Shown here piece after piece: positions 1 through 6,829 of a stretch of 8,260 bases of DNA. Positions within the stretch are counted from its first letter, which is position 1, and each line of letters opens with the position of its first letter. The notes under the pieces were generated by a model. It was given only the letters and a program-made list of their open reading frames with translations. It was not told where the DNA came from and ran no database searches. Made by a program: the position numbers and the translations under genes. Origin of the DNA: Acidobacteriota bacterium (GTDB lineage: Bacteria; Acidobacteriota; Terriglobia; Acidiferrales; UBA7541); the NCBI GenBank assembly GCA_028876695.1, contig JAGWRH010000068.1, positions 1 through 8,260 of the forward strand, written 5' to 3'.

Positions 1-407
1 CGAACAGCGTGGTGCCGAAAATCGTGGTGGTTTGCGGCGGGACATTCGGCGCCGGGCATTTCGCCATGTGCGGAAAAGCGTACGACCCGCGGTTCATGCT
101 GGCCTGGCCGACGGCGCGGTATGCCGTGATGAGCGGTGAATCAGCCGCGGGAACGCTGGTGGAGCTAAAAGTCCGCCAACTGGAGCGCGAAGGAAAAAAA
201 CTGAATGAGGACGAGACGAAGAAGCTCTATGACTCGATTCGCGCGACCTACGAATTGCAGATGGACCCGCGCTACGCGGCCGCGCGGCTGTGGGTGGACG
301 CGATTATCGATCCGGCGCATACCCGGGAGGCGCTGATCGAAGCGCTGGAATGCGCGGCGTTGAATCCGGTGGTGCCGGAATTCAAAACCGGAGTTTTGCA
401 GACGTGA
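1..407 (+). CDS. Acyl-CoA carboxylase carboxyltransferase (beta) subunit, 3' end only; probably methylcrotonoyl-CoA carboxylase
   Basis: Only the last 134 residues are in the window; the frame is open from base 3 and runs to the TGA at 405-407. The fragment matches the C-terminal half of the crotonase-like carboxyltransferase fold of biotin-dependent acyl-CoA carboxylases. It has a glycine-rich GGTFGAGHFAMCG segment, then AYDPRFMLAWPTARYAVMSG, and near the end ARLWVDAIIDP followed by ALNPV, all in the family order. These subunits move the carboxyl group from carboxybiotin to an acyl-CoA. An HMG-CoA lyase and a methylglutaconyl-CoA-hydratase-like gene just downstream make 3-methylcrotonyl-CoA (leucine degradation) the likeliest substrate. 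Propionyl-CoA or geranyl-CoA carboxylase remain possible because the specificity-bearing N-terminal half is missing. The biotin-carrying subunit is not in view. Family assignment is strong; substrate is inference. Confidence 0.9.
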   Translation, partial: NSVVPKIVVVCGGTFGAGHFAMCGKAYDPRFMLAWPTARYAVMSGESAAGTLVELKVRQLEREGKKLNEDETKKLYDSIRATYELQMDPRYAAARLWVDAIIDPAHTREALIEALECAALNPVVPEFKTGVLQT

Positions 408-437
408 CGGACGCGATCGCTCGCGCCCGGGCTCGAT

Positions 438-442
438 GGTGA
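438..442 (+). promoter_or_regulatory. Possible Shine-Dalgarno (GGTGA) deciding the HMG-CoA lyase start
   Basis: GGTGA lies 8 bases before the ATG at 451. No comparable purine run precedes the earlier in-frame ATG at 436. This favours 451 as the start, although the motif is short. Confidence 0.35.
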
Positions 443-450
443 ACAGCCGA

Positions 451-1401
451 ATGGCCGAATCCGAAGTTACGATCATCGAATGCCCGCGCGACGCCTGGCA
501 GGGACTGGCGCGCATCATTCCCACGGAAGAAAAAATCAAATATCTGACCAGCCTGGTCGCGCTCGGGTTCCGGCATATCGACGCAGTGAGCTTCGTTTCG
601 CCTAAACGCGTTCCGCAAATGGCCGATAGCGAGGCGGTGATGGCGCGGCTCGGCGACGCCCGCGCGCCAGACGGGCAGGCGCCGGAAATCATCGGCATCG
701 TGGTGAACGAGCAGGGTCTAAAGCGCGCGCTGGACGTCGCGGGCGTGACGACCATCGGCTATCCCTACTCGATCTCGGCGTATTTCCGGCGCGCGAACGC
801 GAATATGTCGCGAGCCGAATCGCGCGCGCTGGTGGAAAAGCTCCAGCGCGAGACAAAAGCGGCATCGCGAAAATTGGTCGTGTACATTTCCATGGCGTTT
901 GGAAATCCTTACGACGAGCCCTGGGGCCATGAAATCGTGGAAGACACGCTCGTGTGGCTGAAGGATATCGGGGTGCGAGCCGTCTCGCTCGCGGACACTG
1001 CGGGAACGGCTTCGCCCGCAGAAGTTGGGAATCTGGTTCGAGCGGCGAACGCCTGCGTTGCGGGGATCGAAATCGGCGTGCATCTACACAGCCGGCCCGA
1101 AGGCGCGGCGGAGAAAGTGCTGGCCGCCTATGAGGCGGGCTGCCGGCGATTCGATGGAGCGCTGACGGGGTTAGGCGGGTGTCCTTTTGTCGGGGACCAT
1201 CTCGTCGGCAACATTCCGACGGAGATCATTTTGACGACGATGGCGGCGCGCGGCGTGGCGACTGGAATCGACACGAAATCGCTGGCGATCGCCTGCGCGA
1301 TGACTCACGAGTTGCGCGCGAAATACGCGGATCACGGCGACGCGCAGAGCGAATCCGACGGCTCCGGAACGGAGGAGAACCAAACGGCGCGGCCGAATTG
1401 A
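451..1401 (+). CDS. Hydroxymethylglutaryl-CoA lyase family protein
   Basis: Predicted to cleave 3-hydroxy-3-methylglutaryl-CoA to acetoacetate and acetyl-CoA, the last step of leucine breakdown, in a metal-dependent TIM barrel of the DRE-TIM superfamily. From the ATG at 451 the protein has 316 residues. Visible family marks are TIIECPRD with the catalytic Arg13-Asp14, IPTEEKIKYL, SFVSPKRVPQMAD, YISMAFGNPY, VHLH with metal ligands His211 and His213, GLGGCP with the catalytic loop Cys244, and Asn254 in GNIPTE. Two departures from the mammalian type are seen: the acidic residue before SFVSPK is Asp44 rather than Glu, and the usual HCHDTYG block reads HLHSRPEG. From memory, Bacteroidetes homologues share the Asp and the ECPRD start, so this seems a subfamily trait. 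The last ~20 residues are a polar, poorly conserved-looking tail. The ATG at 436 would add five residues; 451 has the better ribosome site. It lies 43 bases after the carboxyltransferase and 19 before the hydratase, so it is probably cotranscribed. Confidence 0.9.
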   Translation: MAESEVTIIECPRDAWQGLARIIPTEEKIKYLTSLVALGFRHIDAVSFVSPKRVPQMADSEAVMARLGDARAPDGQAPEIIGIVVNEQGLKRALDVAGVTTIGYPYSISAYFRRANANMSRAESRALVEKLQRETKAASRKLVVYISMAFGNPYDEPWGHEIVEDTLVWLKDIGVRAVSLADTAGTASPAEVGNLVRAANACVAGIEIGVHLHSRPEGAAEKVLAAYEAGCRRFDGALTGLGGCPFVGDHLVGNIPTEIILTTMAARGVATGIDTKSLAIACAMTHELRAKYADHGDAQSESDGSGTEENQTARPN

Positions 1402-1420
1402 CCGCGGCGGCGGTACGTCG

Positions 1421-2203
1421 ATGGGCTACACAACGCTCACTTATCAATGCGACGACAAGGTCGCCACAATCGCGTTGACCTTGCCGGAAAAGCGAAACGC
1501 GATTTCGGCGCAGATGATCGCGGAGCTGGTCGCGGCGCTGGCGCAAGCGGAGCAAGGCGCGGCGCGCGCGGTGATACTTACCGGCTCGGGAAAGGCGTTC
1601 TGCGCCGGAATGGACCTGGACGAGCTGCAGGCGCTGGCACAATCCACGGAACAGAAGAATCTCGAAGATGCTCGCCGAGTCTCGAAGCTTTTCTACCGGA
1701 TTCATTCGTTTCCGAAGCCGGTGATCGCCGCGGTCAACGGAGCGGCAATCGCAGGTGGATGCGGGCTGGCGACGCTAGCTGATTTCACGCTGGCAGTGCC
1801 GGAAGCGAAATTCGGTTATCCGGAAGTGAAACTGGGGTTCATGCCGGCGCTGGTGGCCGTTTTTTTGCGGCGACAGATTGGAGAAAAGCACGCGCGCGAC
1901 CTGCTGCTCACGGGCCGCATCATCGATGCCGCGGAAGCGTATCGCATAGGCCTGGTCACCGAAATTGTGCCCGGCGAGCGGTTGATGGATCGCGCGCACG
2001 AGATTGCGGCGGCGCTGCGTTCGGCGAGCCCAACGGCGGTAGCGCGCACCAAGAAATTTCTGCTCGGTTTCGACGATGCGGCGATTCGCTCCGCGCTGGA
2101 GGCGGCAATCGATGCGAATGCCACGATCCGGTCCACGCCGGATTTCCATGAAGGCGTGGCGGCGTTTCTCGAAAAGCGCGCGCCGAAGTGGCCGGGAGAT
2201 TAG
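1421..2203 (+). CDS. Enoyl-CoA hydratase/isomerase family protein, probable methylglutaconyl-CoA hydratase
   Basis: This is a full-length 260-residue crotonase-fold protein. The first oxyanion-hole segment is KAFCAGMDLDEL (about residues 58-69); the second is NGAAIAGGCGLA (106-117). Of the two glutamates used by classical enoyl-CoA hydratase, the first site is Gly115 and the second is kept as Glu135 in FGYPEVKLGFMPA. That pattern (glycine, then PEV/SEV plus a following Pro-Ala) resembles bacterial LiuC-type methylglutaconyl-CoA hydratases as I recall them. With a carboxylase subunit and an HMG-CoA lyase immediately upstream, hydration of 3-methylglutaconyl-CoA to HMG-CoA is the best guess, filling the step between those two enzymes. 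Another acyl-CoA substrate is possible, since crotonase specificity is hard to read from sequence. The ATG at 1421 follows the lyase stop by 19 bases; upstream is GGCGG-rich but has no clear Shine-Dalgarno. Confidence 0.88.
   Translation: MGYTTLTYQCDDKVATIALTLPEKRNAISAQMIAELVAALAQAEQGAARAVILTGSGKAFCAGMDLDELQALAQSTEQKNLEDARRVSKLFYRIHSFPKPVIAAVNGAAIAGGCGLATLADFTLAVPEAKFGYPEVKLGFMPALVAVFLRRQIGEKHARDLLLTGRIIDAAEAYRIGLVTEIVPGERLMDRAHEIAAALRSASPTAVARTKKFLLGFDDAAIRSALEAAIDANATIRSTPDFHEGVAAFLEKRAPKWPGD
2194..2199 (+). promoter_or_regulatory. Shine-Dalgarno (GGGAGA) of the thioesterase gene
   Basis: GGGAGA sits inside the last codons of the upstream hydratase gene, 10 bases before the ATG at 2210. 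It supports that ATG over the TTG at 2207, and its position suggests translation linked to the upstream gene. Confidence 0.55.
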
Positions 2204-2209
2204 CGTTTG

Positions 2210-2653
2210 ATGACGGATTACGCGGACACGACCATTCGCGTGCGGTACGCGGAAACGGATCAGATGGGAGTTGTGTATTACGGAAATTACTTCACGTGGT
2301 TTGAAGTGGGACGCGCCGAATTTTGCCGCCAGCTGGGATTCGATTACAAGCGGATGGAAATCGAGGACGACAGCTTTATCGTGGTTGCGGAGGCGAGCTG
2401 CCGGTACCGGCGTCCGGCGCGCTACGACGATCTGCTGACGATCCGCACGCGCGTGACCGAATCGCGCAAGCGCACCCTGCGCTTCGGATACGAACTTTTC
2501 AGCCAAGCGAACGGCGAATTGCTGGCGACCGGGGAAACGACGCACGTGATTTGCGACCGCCTGGGACAGCCGAAGTCATTGCCAGACAAATACCGGAAGT
2601 ATTTTCACGCGGGCGAGCGTTCCGGCAACATGCAGAAGATGGCGCAGCAATAA
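2210..2653 (+). CDS. Acyl-CoA thioesterase, 4-hydroxybenzoyl-CoA thioesterase (4HBT/YbgC-like) hot-dog family
   Basis: This is a 147-residue single hot-dog domain protein expected to hydrolyse an acyl-CoA to the free acid and CoA in the cytoplasm. The active-site block YAETDQMGVVYYGNYFTWFE (about residues 13-32) is nearly a textbook 4HBT signature, with catalytic Asp17 and the GVVYYGNY helix start. Later blocks, RYRRPARYDDLLTIRT and the final-strand GETTHVICDRLGQPKSLP, also fit YbgC/FadM-type members. Length is normal for the family. The start is the ATG at 2210; a TTG three bases earlier is possible but less likely. The gene begins 6 bases after the hydratase stop, in the same operon as CoA-ester enzymes of leucine degradation. 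It may recycle CoA from dead-end acyl-CoA intermediates, but its substrate cannot be read from the sequence. Confidence 0.88.
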   Translation: MTDYADTTIRVRYAETDQMGVVYYGNYFTWFEVGRAEFCRQLGFDYKRMEIEDDSFIVVAEASCRYRRPARYDDLLTIRTRVTESRKRTLRFGYELFSQANGELLATGETTHVICDRLGQPKSLPDKYRKYFHAGERSGNMQKMAQQ

Positions 2654-2679
2654 CCACGTCGCGCCGCGGACATCACGCC

Positions 2680-4203
2680 ATGGCAACGATCGTGATCGAC
2701 GGCGAAAGTCTCACGCTGGAGAATCTCTACCGGCTCGTTTTCGATTTTCCCGAGAGCCAAGCGGAAATTCCGGCAAGCGTGCGCGAGCGAATGGCTGCAT
2801 CGCGCGCGGTGATCGACCGGCTGGCGGAATCGGAAGCGGCGGTCTACGGCGTCAATACCGGATTCGGGAAGCTGGCGACGACGCGTATTTCGCACGATGA
2901 GATCCGGCATTTGCAGCTGAACCTCGTTCGCAGTCACGCGTGCGGCGTGGGCGAGCCGCTTGGCGAGGCAGCCACGCGCGCCATGCTGGCGCTGCGAGCG
3001 AACGCGCTGGCGAAGGGCTTTTCCGGCGTGCGTCCGATTGTGGCGGAGACGCTGCTGGCGATGCTGAATCGCAACGTACTGCCGGTCATACCGTCGCAAG
3101 GATCGGTTGGCGCGTCGGGCGACTTGGCTCCGCTCGCGCATTTGGCGCTCGCGGCGATCGGCGAAGGCGAGGCGAGTTTCGACGGCCGACGGATGGCTGG
3201 CGGCGAGGCGCTGCGTGCGTCCGGAATCGCTCCGCTCGTGCTGCAAGCGAAAGAAGGGCTGGCGCTGCTGAACGGCACGCAAGCGATGTTGGCGCTCGTG
3301 GCCTTGGCGGTGCGCGACGCCGAAATCGCGGCCGATACGGCCGACGTGGCCGCGTCGCTTTCACTTGACGCGCTGCGCGGCAGCCCGGTGGCGTTCGACG
3401 AACGCATCGCCGATGCGCGGCCGCACCCGGGACACGCGCGCGTGGCGGAAAACCTGCGGCGGCTCAATCGCGGAAGCGAAATTCGCGAATCACACCGGGC
3501 TCCGGAGCGCGATCCGCGCGTGCAAGACCCGTACAGCTTGCGTTGCGCTCCGCAAGTGCACGGGGCAGCGCGGGACGCCATCGCACGCGTCCGCGCCACG
3601 GCGGAAATCGAACTGAACAGCGCGACGGACAATCCGCTCGTATTCGCGGATTCGGGGGACGTGCTGAGCGGCGGAAATTTCCATGGCCAGCCACTGGCAA
3701 TGGCCGCCGATCATCTGGCGCTGGCGCTTGCGACTCTCGGCGGAATATCGGAGAGACGCACCGAGCAGATGACGAATCCGCAGTCGAGCCAGCTTCCCGC
3801 TTTCCTGGTGCGGCACGCAGGGCTCAATTCCGGGTTCATGATTTTGCAGGTGACGGCAGCGGCGCTGGCGAGCGAAACGAAGGCGCTGGCCGCGCCGCAT
3901 TCGGCCGACTCGATTCCTACATCGGCGAATCAGGAAGATTACGTGTCGATGGGAATGGGTGCGGCTCGGCGGCTGGAGCCGATGATCGCAAATCTACGAA
4001 ACATCCTGGCAATCGAACTGCTCGCCGCGGCGCAAGGCATAGACTTGCTTGCTCCGCTTCGTCCGGGCACGGAGGCGCGGCGGGCGCACGAGATGATCCG
4101 GACGCTCTCGAAAACCCTGGACGCGGACCGCTCTTTATCCGCGGATATCGCGCGGGTCGCCGGGTCCGTGGCGCGCGGCGAATTTGCGGCGCTGCTGGGT
4201 TAG
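2680..4203 (+). CDS. hutH: Histidine ammonia-lyase
   Basis: This enzyme deaminates L-histidine non-oxidatively to trans-urocanate and ammonia, the first step of histidine use, in the cytoplasm and normally as a homotetramer. From the ATG at 2680 it has 507 residues, the usual HutH length. The self-cyclising Ala145-Ser146-Gly147 that forms the MIO electrophile is in GSVGASGDLAPLAH. Other active-site residues are where expected: Tyr56 in YGVNTGFG, His86 in VRSHACG (the Ser-His pair points to histidine rather than tyrosine or phenylalanine), Asn198 in LLNGTQ, Tyr285 and Arg288 in QDPYSLRC, Phe334 in NFHGQP and Glu419 in NQED. The residue after NQED is Tyr420, where many HutH proteins have His. 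The frame stays open upstream of 2680 across the thioesterase gene, but that part has no HutH similarity. Only a weak GCGGA precedes the start. It follows the thioesterase by 26 bases; no other hut gene is in view. Confidence 0.96.
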   Translation: MATIVIDGESLTLENLYRLVFDFPESQAEIPASVRERMAASRAVIDRLAESEAAVYGVNTGFGKLATTRISHDEIRHLQLNLVRSHACGVGEPLGEAATRAMLALRANALAKGFSGVRPIVAETLLAMLNRNVLPVIPSQGSVGASGDLAPLAHLALAAIGEGEASFDGRRMAGGEALRASGIAPLVLQAKEGLALLNGTQAMLALVALAVRDAEIAADTADVAASLSLDALRGSPVAFDERIADARPHPGHARVAENLRRLNRGSEIRESHRAPERDPRVQDPYSLRCAPQVHGAARDAIARVRATAEIELNSATDNPLVFADSGDVLSGGNFHGQPLAMAADHLALALATLGGISERRTEQMTNPQSSQLPAFLVRHAGLNSGFMILQVTAAALASETKALAAPHSADSIPTSANQEDYVSMGMGAARRLEPMIANLRNILAIELLAAAQGIDLLAPLRPGTEARRAHEMIRTLSKTLDADRSLSADIARVAGSVARGEFAALLG

Positions 4204-4218
4204 CCGCGCGGGTGCTGT

Positions 4219-6708
4219 TTACAGGCCGGTTGCACGCGACGAGACTTTCTTGCGCGCGAGATCGAGGAGTTTCGAGTCGGTGCAGACTTCGTAATACGGA
4301 CGGTTGCCGGGCGCGCCGATTTTGCCGCCGGGCAAAAGCTGGCGAACGAAGCCTTTGCGGATCACGACGGGTTCGATGGTGTCGCCCAAAGGAACTTCTC
4401 CGAAATAGAGCTGCACGCGTTCCTTGCCCCAAGGCATGGGGAAGTTGCCACCCATGGGCGCGAGCGAAATTTCCGCGCTCAATTTCTGGAAACCTTCATC
4501 GTTGAGCTCGATGCCATTGAGGTTGAAGCGGACCAAAAGCTCTTCGCCCTCGTCGGCGGCGGCATCATCCATGAGCGACTGGAGCAGATAGACGTTGAAC
4601 GGCGAGGTATTTTTCTTGAAGAGACGCTTGGCCATCTTCGCGCAGCTCGACAGGCGATCGGAGAGATTGAGAGCGCGCGAGATCATAATTTTCGAATCCG
4701 CGTCCATCCAGAGGGACGGCGCGGAATCCTGGAAGGCGACGCCGACGCCGAGCTCGAGCGGCGGCAGATCGCTCGATTGCGCGCGCTGATTGTAAGCGCC
4801 CGTGACGGCGAGAATTTCGCGCGCCAGGACGCAAGCGCGGGCGACGGCGCGCTGCGTCGCGCGCGTCGATTCGGTCTCGTAGATGGCGAGAATGATGGCG
4901 TCGCCTTCGATGAAGACCTTGGCGGCGCCGTAACGCTCCAGCATTTTTTTCACCGGCTCGTGCAGGGCCATGCTGAAGTGGGACGCGGGATTCATGCCTC
5001 GCGCGAGCAGGTCCTTGGTGATCCCCGTCGAGCCGCGCACGTCGGCCTTGATGACCACGTGATTGATGATGGGGTCGTCGGCGGGGCGGCCTTCTTCGGG
5101 ATGGAGAAATTCATAGAGGCTTTTATTGGCGCGCGATAGTTCGCGGGCGCGCTCGGAGCGGACCAGGTTGATGCGCTCCATCCAGGACGCGGCGTGCTGG
5201 TAATTTCGCCGGTCGCGGCGCAGGCGCATGAGATCTTCGGCAAATTGCGAGGCGATGGCGCGGGTTTCGTCGTGGCTGCGGCGGCGGATCGCGCGGGCGG
5301 CTTCTTCCAGCTTGCGGATGGAAATTTTGCGCGCGGGGAATTGCTCCAGGATCTTTTCGACGCGCTTGGCTTCGTCGCGATTCACCATGGCCTTTTTGAG
5401 CTGCTGCAAGTGGACCGGAGGACAGTACTCCGCGGCGATTTTTCGCAGCTCATAGCCGGCCACGACGTGGGACAGGACGTCGTGCTCTTCGAGCCGGTGG
5501 ACCCATTCTTCGAGAAGGCGTTCGCGGGCGTCGGGCGAGCTGCCGGCCTCTTCGACGGAAGCGCGCGGATCGAACAAGCGGCGCGCGTTGGCGGGCTGAT
5601 TCAGATAGTCGCCGAGACGGCTTTGAAATTCCTCGGTCAGGAAATCGACGCGCAGTTTGGCGGCGGAAATTTGCGGAGCGAGGTCCTCCAGATTCTTCTC
5701 AATGGAGGAATATTTGCGGCGAAGGCCGCTGATTTCGTCGGGGAGTTCGCCGGAAAGGCCAGGTTTGCGCTTGAAGAGCCATTGAAAAGTGTCGTCCGAG
5801 GCGCCGGCGCGGCGCGCGGCTTCCTCCTGCTCCTCTTCGAGACGGGCGAGCTCCGAGCGCAGCGAGCGGGCCTGCTCGAGCAGGCGCTCGTGAGTCTTGC
5901 GGGCTTTGGCGAGCTCGTCGTTATTGTCGCCCGTGGGAACGCAGTCTCGGATCAGCCCGAGGAGCAGATTGTCGAAGACCTCGAAGCGATCGGGGTCGCT
6001 CATGAAATTGCCGAGCAGGGTGTAGTGTTCGAGGAAGAGATGATCGTCGGCGCCGTTTTCGACGAACAGGCAGCGATTCTGCAGAAGCTGATAGGTTTCG
6101 AAGAAATCGTCGCCGAAAAGCGCGCGGCGAGTTTTGGAGACCGTTCCTTCTTCCACCTCGCGCCAGATGCGGCAGAGCGTTTCGCCGATTTGGCGGATCA
6201 CGCCTCTGCGCCCGGCTTGCAGCTCGGCGATTTTCGAGCGCATCACGTGGGCCTGTTCGCTGTGCTCGAAAAGTTCGCCGCGGGAGCGGATCCAGTCCTT
6301 GCATTCGACCAGCATGCTGGAGAACTGGTTGACGGCTTCCTGCATGATGAATTTCAGCAAAGCGAGGCGGTGGAGGACGTCGGTCTCGATCGATTGCTGA
6401 TATTTTGCGCGCGTGACCGACTCCTGCAGAATATCGGTGAGCATGCGGCGGAAGGCGCCGTGCTCGGGCGATCCTGCCTGCTTGCGATCACGCTCCTTGC
6501 CGCGGGGCGGCTGAAAGTTGACGGTCTGCCGGATCAGATCGAGAAGATATTTTTGGGTGAATTCGATGAATTTGGGGCTCAGGAAGACGTCGTAATGGAT
6601 GTTATCGATGCCGAGCGCTAGATTTTGGAGCCGAATTTCGGCGGAATAGGGCTCGAGCTTCATCCGCTCGGGATGTGCGAGCGACGGCGCAATGTGCGTT
6701 TCAGACAT
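4219..6708 (-). CDS. Large coiled-coil protein with a divergent class III adenylyl/guanylyl cyclase-like domain
   Basis: The product has 829 residues, with no signal peptide or membrane segment visible, so it is probably cytoplasmic. Residues 1-545 are mostly charged helix, with likely coiled coils near 265-300 (rich in Glu, Arg and Leu), 325-365 and 480-535; I do not recognise a family there. Residues ~548-700 read as a class III nucleotidyl cyclase homology domain. Asp556 in KADVRGSTGIT and Asp603 in FIEGDAIILAIYE match the two metal-binding aspartates, 47 apart. LELGVGVAFQD resembles the strand after the dimerisation region, and Asn681-x3-Arg685 in RALNLSDRLSS matches the transition-state Asn-Arg pair. 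Positions that normally choose the purine are Phe599 and Ile674 rather than Lys and Asp, so it could be an atypical cyclase or an inactive one. Residues ~700-829 form an unassigned C-terminal module ending PYYEVCTDSKLLDLAR. Met16 (codon at 6661-6663) is an alternative start. The gene faces hutH tail to tail and stands alone on its strand. Confidence 0.85.
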   Translation of the reverse strand: MSETHIAPSLAHPERMKLEPYSAEIRLQNLALGIDNIHYDVFLSPKFIEFTQKYLLDLIRQTVNFQPPRGKERDRKQAGSPEHGAFRRMLTDILQESVTRAKYQQSIETDVLHRLALLKFIMQEAVNQFSSMLVECKDWIRSRGELFEHSEQAHVMRSKIAELQAGRRGVIRQIGETLCRIWREVEEGTVSKTRRALFGDDFFETYQLLQNRCLFVENGADDHLFLEHYTLLGNFMSDPDRFEVFDNLLLGLIRDCVPTGDNNDELAKARKTHERLLEQARSLRSELARLEEEQEEAARRAGASDDTFQWLFKRKPGLSGELPDEISGLRRKYSSIEKNLEDLAPQISAAKLRVDFLTEEFQSRLGDYLNQPANARRLFDPRASVEEAGSSPDARERLLEEWVHRLEEHDVLSHVVAGYELRKIAAEYCPPVHLQQLKKAMVNRDEAKRVEKILEQFPARKISIRKLEEAARAIRRRSHDETRAIASQFAEDLMRLRRDRRNYQHAASWMERINLVRSERARELSRANKSLYEFLHPEEGRPADDPIINHVVIKADVRGSTGITKDLLARGMNPASHFSMALHEPVKKMLERYGAAKVFIEGDAIILAIYETESTRATQRAVARACVLAREILAVTGAYNQRAQSSDLPPLELGVGVAFQDSAPSLWMDADSKIMISRALNLSDRLSSCAKMAKRLFKKNTSPFNVYLLQSLMDDAAADEGEELLVRFNLNGIELNDEGFQKLSAEISLAPMGGNFPMPWGKERVQLYFGEVPLGDTIEPVVIRKGFVRQLLPGGKIGAPGNRPYYEVCTDSKLLDLARKKVSSRATGL

Positions 6709-6729
6709 GCAGAGTTATGGCAAGCCTTC

Positions 6730-6759
6730 ACTTTAGCGGATCGAAAAAGTAAGCTGCAA
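6730..6759 (-). promoter_or_regulatory. Weak candidate promoter for the cyclase-like gene
   Basis: On the minus strand, TTGCAG (6754-6759) and TAAAGT (6730-6735) are separated by 18 bases, placing a transcription start roughly 15 bases before the ATG at 6708. Matches to the sigma-70 consensus are only 3/6 and 4/6, so this is a suggestion. Confidence 0.22.
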
Positions 6760-6829
6760 TGGGACTCGGCGTAACGGTTAATGGCAAAACGGCGAGAGGG
6801 CCTGCGAGCGGTGGACCGTCCACTTGGAC

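Noticed and set aside
2323..2679. Upstream extension of the hutH reading frame across the thioesterase gene
   Set aside because: The frame is open by chance. HutH similarity begins at the ATG at 2680 and the resulting 507 residues match the family length.
4204..4218. Bidirectional terminator between hutH and the convergent cyclase-like gene
   Set aside because: The gap is 15 bases with no stable stem or T run visible, so termination is not readable from the sequence.
5194..6621. Long + strand open frame (475 codons) inside the cyclase-like gene
   Set aside because: It is antisense to the 829-residue gene. Its translation is the Phe/Ala/Gly/Asp-rich kind produced by reading a GC-rich gene backwards, with no family motif, whereas the minus strand shows clear conserved motifs.
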